Of a stretch of DNA of 7,981 nucleotides, positions 1 through 5,788 are shown in pieces. The stretch lies in contig JACCWU010000110.1 in the NCBI GenBank assembly GCA_013697465.1, positions 1 through 7,981 of the forward strand, read 5' to 3'. This DNA is from Actinomycetota bacterium (GTDB lineage: Bacteria; Actinomycetota; Thermoleophilia; Gaiellales; Gaiellaceae). The notes beneath the pieces were generated by a model. The model worked only from the letters and a program-made list of their open reading frames with translations, did not search any database and was not told the DNA's origin. The position numbers and the translations under genes are program-made. Every line of letters begins with the position of its first letter. Position 1 is the stretch's first letter.

Positions 1-387
1 GCGCCGCTCCAGCTGACAGAGGTGCTCCTGCCGGCGCTCAGGAAGGCGCGTGGTCAGGTCGTTTTCGTCAACTCGAGCGCGGCGAACAGGCCGTCTGTGG
101 CCAACGCGATGTACGCGGCGACGAAGCGGGACTTACGCGCCGTCGCCGACAGCCTCCGCGACGAGGTGAACCCGGACGGCGTGCGGGTGCTGAGCGTGTA
201 TGCCGGCAGGACAGCGACTCCCATGCAGGAGGCCGTCCACGAGCACGAGCACAGGACGTACACGCCTCAGCTGCTCATGCGTCCCGAGGACGTGACACAT
301 GTCGTGCTGGCCGCCCTCACGCTCCCGCCGAGCGCCGAGATCACCGACGTGAGCCTGCGTCCGATGGCGAAGTTGCCGAGCGCATGA
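1..387 (+). CDS. Short-chain dehydrogenase/reductase (SDR), 3' part
   Basis: This is the C-terminal part of a classical SDR oxidoreductase, an NAD(P)-dependent enzyme. The frame is open from the first base, so the gene begins upstream and 128 residues are visible. Counting from the first visible codon, the SDR active site is present: Ser25 in VNSSA, then Tyr38 and Lys42 in YAATK, with the usual 13-residue Ser-Tyr spacing. The later GRTATPMQ stretch matches the family's post-active-site NAD-binding loop (PGRxxTPM type). The tail (RPEDVTHVVLAAL, then TDVSLRPM) is the usual SDR ending. The N-terminal Rossmann TGxxxGxG motif lies outside the window. A GTG at 22 could be mistaken for a start but falls inside the fold. 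The stop overlaps the next gene's ATG by 4 bp (ATGA), so the two are probably co-translated. The substrate cannot be told from the sequence. Confidence 0.9.
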   Translation, partial: APLQLTEVLLPALRKARGQVVFVNSSAANRPSVANAMYAATKRDLRAVADSLRDEVNPDGVRVLSVYAGRTATPMQEAVHEHEHRTYTPQLLMRPEDVTHVVLAALTLPPSAEITDVSLRPMAKLPSA

Positions 388-1427
388 GGATTCTCGTTAC
401 CGGCCATCACGGGTACATCGGCTCTGCGCTCGCTGTGGCGCTCCGGGACGCCGGTCACGACGTCGTGGGCCTCGACGTCTTCTACTACCGCGGCTGCGAC
501 TTCGGGGGCGGCACGGAGCTTGCGCCGCCGCTTCCGCTCGACGTGCGGGACGTTCGCCCGGCGGACCTCGACGGCTTCGATGCAGTCGTCCATCTCGCGG
601 CCCTCTCGAACGATCCCCTCGGCGACCTCAACCCGCGTTGGACCCGTCTGATCAACTTCGAAGGCACCGCGTTGGTCGCGCGCGCGGCGAAGGAAGCCGG
701 CGTGGAGCGGTTCGTCTTCGCTTCCGCGTGCGCGATGTACGGGTCGGCGAACGGCGACGAGCTGCTCGACGAGCACGCTCCGCTGCGCCCGCTCACGCAC
801 TACGCCGAGTCGAAGGTCGCCGCCGAGCAGGCGCTACGGAGCCTCGCGGACGAGTCGTTTTCGCCCGTCGCGATGCGCTGCGCCACGGCGTACGGCGTCT
901 CGCCGCGTCTCCGTCTCGACATCGTGCTCAACAACCTCGTCGCCTGGGCGCACACGACCGGAGCGATCCGCCTGCAGAGCGACGGCAGGTCTTGGCGTCC
1001 CCTCGTCCACATCCGTGACATCGCTCGAGCCGCGCTGGCGATGCTAGAAGCGCCCGCCGACACCGTTCGCGGTGAGTCCTTCAACGTTGGCTCGGACGAC
1101 CAGAACTACCGTATCCGCGACCTGGCGGAGATCGTCCACGAGTGCCTTCCGGAGTGCGAGGTGACCTGCGCCGAGAGCGCCTCGTCCGACCCTCGGAGCT
1201 ACCGCGTGGACTTCTCGAAGTTCGCTTCGACCTTTCCCGACTGCCACTTCGAGTGGAGCGCGGAGCGCGGCGCCGCGGAGCTCGCGGACGCCTACCAGGC
1301 GTTCGGTCTCGTGCGCGAGGACCTCGAGGGTGACCGCTACATCCGGCTCAACCGGCTGAAGGGTCTGCTCTCGGAGTCGGCGCTCGACGACGACCTGCGC
1401 TGGAGCCAAAAGCCGAGCCTCCTGTAG
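384..1427 (+). CDS. NAD-dependent nucleotide-sugar epimerase/dehydratase (extended SDR)
   Basis: This 347-residue extended SDR belongs to the large family of nucleoside-diphosphate-sugar epimerases/dehydratases, which act in the cytoplasm on activated sugars for surface polysaccharides or glycans. The N-terminal dinucleotide-binding motif is TGHHGYIG (residues 6-13). LAALSNDPLGDLNP (71-84) and LNNLVAW (182-188) are hallmarks of one subfamily. The C-terminal end (YIRLNRLKGLL, then DDDLRW) is also typical of that group. The active-site Tyr140 and Lys144 (YAESK) are present. At the position four residues before Tyr119, where GalE has Ser124 and RmlB has Thr, this protein has Ala115 within FASACAMYG. 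Ser114 and Cys116 flank it. Either the family tolerates this or the catalysis is altered. The ATG lies in the ATGA overlap with the upstream SDR, which implies translational coupling. The exact sugar substrate is unknown. Confidence 0.92.
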   Translation: MRILVTGHHGYIGSALAVALRDAGHDVVGLDVFYYRGCDFGGGTELAPPLPLDVRDVRPADLDGFDAVVHLAALSNDPLGDLNPRWTRLINFEGTALVARAAKEAGVERFVFASACAMYGSANGDELLDEHAPLRPLTHYAESKVAAEQALRSLADESFSPVAMRCATAYGVSPRLRLDIVLNNLVAWAHTTGAIRLQSDGRSWRPLVHIRDIARAALAMLEAPADTVRGESFNVGSDDQNYRIRDLAEIVHECLPECEVTCAESASSDPRSYRVDFSKFASTFPDCHFEWSAERGAAELADAYQAFGLVREDLEGDRYIRLNRLKGLLSESALDDDLRWSQKPSLL

Positions 1428-1464
1428 CGCGAGCGGATTCCGGTCTCGCAAACCAGCGAGCGAC

Positions 1465-1493
1465 TTGGAGTGTCTTCACGATTCGCCTATAGG
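1465..1493 (+). promoter_or_regulatory. Candidate sigma-70-type promoter for the secreted protease gene
   Basis: TTGGAG at 1465-1470 and TATAGG at 1488-1493 are separated by exactly 17 bases in a locally AT-richer patch of the 103-bp gap after the epimerase gene. The -10 hexamer matches four of the six consensus positions and the -35 matches three. Transcription would begin near 1500, leaving a short leader that carries the GGAGG at 1519. This is pattern matching only. The position upstream of a gene that looks separate from the SDR pair is supportive. Confidence 0.35.
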
Positions 1494-1518
1494 GTGCGCG
1501 CGTCCTGACCACGATTCC

Positions 1519-1523
1519 GGAGG
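1519..1523 (+). promoter_or_regulatory. Strong Shine-Dalgarno that fixes the protease start at 1531
   Basis: GGAGG is placed 7 bases before ATG 1531. It decides the start over an in-frame TTG at 1465, which would add 22 residues in front of the signal peptide and overlaps the candidate -35 box. Confidence 0.8.
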
Positions 1524-1530
1524 TCGTCGG

Positions 1531-2895
1531 ATGACTCGAACGCGAGCGCCCGCCCGCGCTCTCGCCGCCGCATCGCTCCTTCTCCTCGGGCTCGCCGTCC
1601 TCTCCGGCGCAGCGACGATCGCCACAACCGAACGAGGGCTGCCCCCGCGTTCGTCGGAGCTCACGCTCTCGCGGTCGGCCTTCCCGAACGTCGCGTCGCG
1701 AGCCTCCGCGACGTGGTGCGGCACGCCGTCCGAAGTCGACGCCCGGCCGAATGCCGTAGCCGGTCACCCAGTGCACTGGGTGTACGCGATTCCCTCCGAC
1801 GGCCAGGACCGGCTTGCGAGCTTCGGCAGCGTGATGCAGACCGACGCGGAGCTCATCGACGCCTGGTGGCGGAGCCAGGACGCAACGAGGGCACCGAGGG
1901 GCGATCTGGCGCGCTTCTCGTGCGGGCTCCAGCTCGACATCTCCTCGGTCCGGCTTCCGCAGTCAGGCGCACAGCTCGCCTCCGCGGAGACCCCGTTCGA
2001 CCTGATCGTGAGCGCGCTTGTCCCGCGGGGGTTCGGCTCGCCGGTGACGAAGCACGTCGTCTACTACGACGGCCCCGTCGGCGACACGGACATCTGCGGC
2101 GTGGGCGCGGGGAGCCCCAACGGGCTCGGGATCGCGACCGTGAATCTCCAGTCGTGTGCCGGGATCGCGACGTCGTTCGTCGCTGCCCACGAGCTGCTGC
2201 ACGCGATGGGGGCGGTCCCGAACGGCGCGCCGCACAACTGTCCCCCGCCGGACGACGGGCACACGTGCGACACGCCGAGCGACGTGATGTATCCGAGCGC
2301 CGACGAGACTCCGCTCTCGGCGCTGACGCTCGATCCGGGGCGCGACGATTACTACGGCCACTCCGGCGGTTGGACGGACATACAGGACTCCCGCTGGCTC
2401 GTCCAGCTCGACCGCCAGGCGCAGCTCGCCCTGACGATCGCGGGCCCGGGGAGGGTGGTCGCCGACATCCCGGGGCTCGACTGCTCCCAGAGCTGCTCGA
2501 CCACGTGGAACAACGGCACGCCGCTCGTGCTCACTCCTGCACCGAACCCCGGCGCCAAGCTCGTTCGCTGGAGCGGTGGGTGCGCCGGAAGGTCGCAATG
2601 CGCTCTCACGGTCGCTCAGGGCTCAGCGGCGAACGCGCTCTTCGCCCCGGTGACCTACCGGCTGAGCGTGCGTATCTCCGGACGGGGAGCCGTCCGCAGC
2701 GCGGGCAGCGCGATCGCCTGCCCGGGCCGGTGCACCGCGGCCGTCGTGTCGCACGCGGCGTTCCGGCTGACCGCAACGCCCGGGAAGGGCTGGAGGCTCA
2801 AGTCCTGGACCGGGGCTTGCCGAGGAAAAGGGCGCGTCTGCACGCTCCCGATGACCGCGAACACGAGCGCGCGCGCCGTTTTCGTCCGCGTCTGA
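1531..2895 (+). CDS. Secreted metzincin-like metalloprotease with two C-terminal Cys-rich repeats
   Basis: This 454-residue exported protein starts with a basic N-terminus and a hydrophobic segment (about residues 10-30, ALAAASLLLLGLAVLSGAA) that reads as a signal peptide. The middle carries a zinc-protease signature: H220-E221-L-L-H224-A-M-G227, then AVPNGAPH with His235, then DVMYP with Met253 as a likely Met-turn. The canonical metzincin third ligand, ten residues after the first His, is Pro230 here, so His235 (or His244) would have to serve. I recall similar HELLHxxGAV...APH proteins in actinobacteria, but have no search result. Residues about 297-373 and 374-454 are two repeats of an InlB-B-like bacterial repeat. 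Each has a C-x3-C pair (C318/C322; C397/C401) and a W-[ST]-G-x-C segment followed by another Cys (C351/C357; C430/C437), which suggests disulfides outside the cell. Substrate unknown. It is separated from sdhA by 53 bp. Confidence 0.82.
   Translation: MTRTRAPARALAAASLLLLGLAVLSGAATIATTERGLPPRSSELTLSRSAFPNVASRASATWCGTPSEVDARPNAVAGHPVHWVYAIPSDGQDRLASFGSVMQTDAELIDAWWRSQDATRAPRGDLARFSCGLQLDISSVRLPQSGAQLASAETPFDLIVSALVPRGFGSPVTKHVVYYDGPVGDTDICGVGAGSPNGLGIATVNLQSCAGIATSFVAAHELLHAMGAVPNGAPHNCPPPDDGHTCDTPSDVMYPSADETPLSALTLDPGRDDYYGHSGGWTDIQDSRWLVQLDRQAQLALTIAGPGRVVADIPGLDCSQSCSTTWNNGTPLVLTPAPNPGAKLVRWSGGCAGRSQCALTVAQGSAANALFAPVTYRLSVRISGRGAVRSAGSAIACPGRCTAAVVSHAAFRLTATPGKGWRLKSWTGACRGKGRVCTLPMTANTSARAVFVRV
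1765..1782. repeat. 18-bp perfect palindrome inside the protease gene
   Basis: CACCCAGTGCACTGGGTG is its own reverse complement across all 18 bases, with no spacer. It lies about 235 bp into the coding region, in the codons for HPVHWV (residues 79-84). It could be a binding site for a dimeric regulator, or chance. Confidence 0.5.
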
Positions 2896-2948
2896 GCACG
2901 GCTGCTGCGGCACCGACGTCGCGGGGGCATCAGGTAGCGTCCGAGGAG

Positions 2949-4631
2949 ATGGACCCCACCCACGACGTGGTCGTGATCGGTGCCGGCTGCGCTGGAATGC
3001 GGGCGGCGATCGAGGCCTCCGACAGCGGTGCCGACGTGGCCATGGTCTCGAAGATCCACCCCGTTCGCAGCCACTCCGGGGCGGCGGAGGGAGGCATCAA
3101 CGCAGCGCTCGGTAACGCCTCCGAGGACGATCCCGTCAAGCACGCATACGACACCGTGAAGGGGTCGGACTACCTTGGCGACCAGGACGCGATCGAGATT
3201 CTCTGCAACGAGGCGCCCGGCGACGTGTACGAGCTCGAGCACTGGGGGGCGGTCTTCTCGCGCACGCCCGACGGCCGCATCGCTCAGCGTCCGTTCGGGG
3301 CCGCGGGCGAGCCCCGCACCGCGTACGCCGCCGACATCACGGGTCATGTCCTGATCCACGTCCTCTACGAGCAGGTGATGAAGCGGGACATCCTCACCTA
3401 CGAGGAGTACTTTGCCTGGAAGCTCGTGATCGAGGACGGGCGCTGCCAGGGCGTGATCGCATGGGATCTCCTGAACGGCGGCCTCAAGTCGATTGGCGCG
3501 AAGACGGTGATCCTGGCAACGGGCGGCGCGGGCCGGCTCTACACCGGGACGACGAATGCGTATGCGTGCACCGGCGACGGAATGGCCCTCGCGCTCCGAG
3601 TGGGAGTTCCGCTCAAGGACATGGAGATGATGCAGTTCCACCCGACGACGCTCTCTCCCACCGGGGTGCTCATCACCGAGGGTTGCCGCGGCGAGGGCGC
3701 CTACCTGCTGAACAAGGACGGCGAGCGCTTCCTCGTCCGGTACGCGCCGAACGCGATGGAGCTCGCGTCGCGCGACGTCATCTCTCGCGCGGAGCAGACG
3801 GAGATCGACGAGGGGCGCGGCCTGGACGGAAACGTCCTCCTCGACCTCCGGCACCTCGGAGCCGAGAGGATCCTCGAGCGCCTCCACGGAACGCGCGAGC
3901 TGTCGATGACGTTCGCCGGCGTCGACCCTATCTACGAGCCGATTCCAGTGCGTCCGGGCGCGCACTACCACATGGGCGGCGTGGACACGGACGTCTGGGG
4001 CCAGACGGGGCTCGAGGGCCTCTACGCCGCCGGCGAGGTGGCGTGCGTCTCCGTTCACGGTGCCAACCGCTTGGGTGGTAACGCGCTCATGGAGACGATC
4101 ACATACGGGAAGCGCGCCGGTCGCCATGCCGCCGAGTGGGCGCTCGCGAACACGACGATCGACGTGCCCGCCTCCGTCGAGGCCGATGCCGAGCGCGAGC
4201 TCAAGGTGCTCCTCGACCGAAGCGACGGCGAGCGGCCCTGGAGGATCCGCGACGAGCTCGCGCGCACGATGCACGAGAACTTCGGCGTCTTCCGGCGGGA
4301 GGACCAGATGCTGGAGCAGGGGGACGTCGTCCGCGGCCTGCGCGAGCGCTACGAGCGGGTCGTCGTGGAGGACAAGGGTGACGTCTTCAACACGGACCTC
4401 ACGCAGGCGCTCGAGCTCGGCTTCCTCCTCGAGCTCGCGGAATGCATGGTCGTCTGCGGGCTTGCGCGGAAGGAAAGCCGAGGGGCGCACGCACGCCCGT
4501 ACGATTATCCGGAGCGCGACGACGAGAGCTTCCTCCGGCACACGCTCGTGTCGTGGGAGGACGGTGCCCCGACGCTCGACTGGAGGCCGGTGACGATGAC
4601 GAAGTGGCAGCCCGAGGAGCGCAAGTACTAG
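2949..4631 (+). CDS. sdhA: Succinate dehydrogenase/fumarate reductase flavoprotein subunit
   Basis: This is the catalytic FAD subunit that interconverts succinate and fumarate, facing the cytoplasm. Its 560 residues are close to the family norm. The N-terminal FAD-binding Rossmann motif is VVVIGAGCAG (7-16). The covalent-FAD His is His42 in RSHSGAAEGG. The substrate and proton-transfer residues lie in HPTT (His231), TEGCRGEG (Glu244, Arg248), RDVISR (Arg275), HYHMGG (His341) and GANRLGGNAL (Arg374). A C-terminal helical domain and a tail (ARPYDYPERDDE) follow as in SdhA. No Tat signal precedes the FAD motif, unlike the periplasmic methylmenaquinol:fumarate reductases (MfrA). ATG 2949 is chosen because it sits just before the FAD motif. 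GAGGAG directly abuts it, which is too close for a standard Shine-Dalgarno. The coding frame is also open far upstream, through the protease gene, but only as a shadow. It is first in an operon with sdhB and sdhE. Confidence 0.97.
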   Translation: MDPTHDVVVIGAGCAGMRAAIEASDSGADVAMVSKIHPVRSHSGAAEGGINAALGNASEDDPVKHAYDTVKGSDYLGDQDAIEILCNEAPGDVYELEHWGAVFSRTPDGRIAQRPFGAAGEPRTAYAADITGHVLIHVLYEQVMKRDILTYEEYFAWKLVIEDGRCQGVIAWDLLNGGLKSIGAKTVILATGGAGRLYTGTTNAYACTGDGMALALRVGVPLKDMEMMQFHPTTLSPTGVLITEGCRGEGAYLLNKDGERFLVRYAPNAMELASRDVISRAEQTEIDEGRGLDGNVLLDLRHLGAERILERLHGTRELSMTFAGVDPIYEPIPVRPGAHYHMGGVDTDVWGQTGLEGLYAAGEVACVSVHGANRLGGNALMETITYGKRAGRHAAEWALANTTIDVPASVEADAERELKVLLDRSDGERPWRIRDELARTMHENFGVFRREDQMLEQGDVVRGLRERYERVVVEDKGDVFNTDLTQALELGFLLELAECMVVCGLARKESRGAHARPYDYPERDDESFLRHTLVSWEDGAPTLDWRPVTMTKWQPEERKY

Positions 4632-4659
4632 CGCTCGGCGCCTACGGCGCCGAGCGCTA
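4629..4659 (+). terminator. Perfect 14-bp hairpin starting at the sdhA stop codon
   Basis: TAGCGCTCGGCGCC at 4629-4642 and its exact reverse complement at 4646-4659 are separated by the 3-base loop TAC. The left arm starts with the sdhA stop codon itself. No T-run follows, only purines, so it is not a classical intrinsic terminator. In the middle of an sdh operon it more likely attenuates, protects the upstream mRNA or marks a processing point. The fold is seen directly; the role is inferred. Confidence 0.75.
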
Positions 4660-4660
4660 A

Positions 4661-4684
4661 GAGAGGAAGAGAGGAAGAGAGGAA
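4661..4684 (+). repeat. Three tandem copies of an 8-base Shine-Dalgarno-like unit before sdhB
   Basis: GAGAGGAA occurs three times without a mismatch at 4661-4668, 4669-4676 and 4677-4684. It is followed by GAC and the GTG start of sdhB at 4688. The AGAGG in the last copy sits 5 bases before GTG, a workable spacing. The earlier two copies are 8 and 16 bases further away. An in-frame TAA at 4658 means the repeat lies outside the coding region, so copy-number change would alter initiation rather than reading frame. Confidence 0.85.
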
Positions 4685-4687
4685 GAC

Positions 4688-5788
4688 GTGCAGGTAGCCC
4701 TGAAGATATGGCGGTTCGACGCGGTCGCGGGGGAGCGCAAGCTCGTCGACTACGAGATCGACGCACCCGAGTGGGTGACGCTGCTCGACGTCCTCGACCT
4801 CATCAAGGACCAGGTCGACGGGACCCTGGCGTATCGCAAGAGCTGCCGGATGATGATCTGCGGCTCGTGCGGGATGCGCATGGACGGCGCCGCCGTCCTC
4901 GCCTGCAAGATACGGATGTACGACATCGCCCAGTCCGGGCACATCCCGGTGATCTCCGCGATGGGGAACATGCCGATCGTCAAGGACCTCGTCACGGACA
5001 TGCAGCCCTTCTGGGGAAAGATCCGCGCGATGTCTCCGTGGCTGCAGCCCGGCTACCAGGACCCGGGCGAGAAGGAGTTCGTCGTATCCGAGGAGCAGAT
5101 GGACACGATTCACAAGGAGTCGCTCTGCATCATGTGTGGTTGCTGCGTCTCCGAGTGCAACTCGATGGAGTCCGATCCGGAGTTCCTCGGCCCTGCGGCG
5201 CTCGCGAAGGGCATGCGCTTCGTCGGCGACGTGCGCGACCACGCGACGGTCGAGCGGCTCCAGGAGTACTCGGGCCAGCACGGGATCTGGGACTGCACCC
5301 GCTGCTACTTCTGCCAGGAGCGTTGTCCGAAGGGCGTCGACCCTCGTGACGCGATCGCGAAGCTCGGCGCCGAGGCGATGAAGGAGGGCATCGACTCCGA
5401 CATGGGAGCGAAGCACGCCAAGTGGTTCGTCACCTCGTCCAAGACGACGGGCTGGCTGCGCGAGACGGAGCTCGTCCCCAAGACGCAGGGCGTCGCCCGC
5501 TCGCTCAAGGAGGTGAAGTTCGCGATGGGTCTCCTGAAGCACGGGAAGGTGCCGCCGCCGATCCCGCCCCACGTGGCCAAGGATGTCGACGAGGCCCGTG
5601 CGCTCTTCGACCTCGTCTCCCAGCAGGGGCGCGGCGGCGCGGCCGGAATCGTGCAGGGCGAGCACGCGCTCGAGCGACTCGAGTTCGAGCAGGGGGGAAA
5701 CCCAGATCGGGACCCGTTCGGCGAAGGGTCGTTCCCGGAGCCCTTCCTGCCCGGGCAAGGAGAAGGCGAGGAGGAAGCCGAGTCGTGA
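4688..5788 (+). CDS. sdhB: Succinate dehydrogenase iron-sulfur subunit, type E, with long C-terminal tail
   Basis: This subunit carries electrons from the SdhA flavin to the quinone-side subunit. Its 366 residues exceed the usual 230-260. The [2Fe-2S] ligands are C53, C58, C61 and C73 (C-x4-C-x2-C-x11-C). The first ferredoxin motif is C147-x2-C150-x2-C153-x3-C157, followed by Asn158 where classical SdhB has Pro. The second is C203-x2-C206-x2-C209-x3-C213-P. Classical SdhB has C-x5-C-x3-CP there and holds a [3Fe-4S] centre. The extra Cys is a known mark of type E enzymes such as the Sulfolobus one, and points to a second [4Fe-4S]. Residues about 235-366 form a tail: a GLLKHGKVPPPIPPH stretch resembling the end of HdrC, then an acidic GEGEEEAES end. 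The start is GTG 4688, just after the GAGAGGAA repeats and after an in-frame TAA at 4658. Its stop overlaps sdhE by 4 bp. Confidence 0.96.
   Translation: MQVALKIWRFDAVAGERKLVDYEIDAPEWVTLLDVLDLIKDQVDGTLAYRKSCRMMICGSCGMRMDGAAVLACKIRMYDIAQSGHIPVISAMGNMPIVKDLVTDMQPFWGKIRAMSPWLQPGYQDPGEKEFVVSEEQMDTIHKESLCIMCGCCVSECNSMESDPEFLGPAALAKGMRFVGDVRDHATVERLQEYSGQHGIWDCTRCYFCQERCPKGVDPRDAIAKLGAEAMKEGIDSDMGAKHAKWFVTSSKTTGWLRETELVPKTQGVARSLKEVKFAMGLLKHGKVPPPIPPHVAKDVDEARALFDLVSQQGRGGAAGIVQGEHALERLEFEQGGNPDRDPFGEGSFPEPFLPGQGEGEEEAES
5770..5774 (+). promoter_or_regulatory. Shine-Dalgarno for sdhE inside the end of sdhB
   Basis: GGAGG is 10 bases before the GTG start at 5785, within the sdhB codons for the acidic tail. 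With the GTGA overlap it supports a GTG start at the MRTVAYYKGC N-terminus rather than any start further upstream in this open frame. Confidence 0.65.

Noticed and set aside
1429..1449. Weak hairpin after the epimerase gene (GCGAG with CTCGC)
   Set aside because: Only five base pairs with an 11-base loop and no T-run; not enough to call a terminator.
1465..1530. TTG start giving 22 more residues for the protease
   Set aside because: It would put extra residues ahead of the signal peptide and has no Shine-Dalgarno, while ATG 1531 has GGAGG at ideal spacing.
1713..2948. In-frame upstream extension of sdhA through the whole protease gene
   Set aside because: The extension is Arg/Pro/Ala-rich shadow sequence of the protease gene. 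The flavoprotein fold begins at MDPTHDVVVIGAG, so ATG 2949 is taken as the start.
2896..2948. Possible promoter or terminator in the 53-bp gap before sdhA
   Set aside because: No convincing -10/-35 pair or stable hairpin was seen, so the sdhABE promoter could not be located from the sequence.
4411..4438. Repeated CTCGAGCTCG words in sdhA
   Set aside because: They are explained by runs of Leu and Glu codons (CTC GAG) typical of this codon use, and are seen throughout the window.
4060..4593. Ser/Arg/Thr-rich open frame in another frame of sdhA
   Set aside because: Low-complexity composition typical of a shifted frame in GC-rich coding DNA. It has no motifs and lies entirely inside sdhA.
2655..4766. 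Long antisense open frame (about 700 codons) opposite sdhA
   Set aside because: Arg/Leu/Val-rich translation without any recognisable domain. It lies opposite a firmly identified flavoprotein, and such mirror frames are expected in GC-rich DNA with G/C third positions.
5422..5784. Upstream extension of the sdhE frame inside sdhB
   Set aside because: The Arg/Gly-rich sequence is a shadow of sdhB. GTG 5785 has a Shine-Dalgarno and the family N-terminus.
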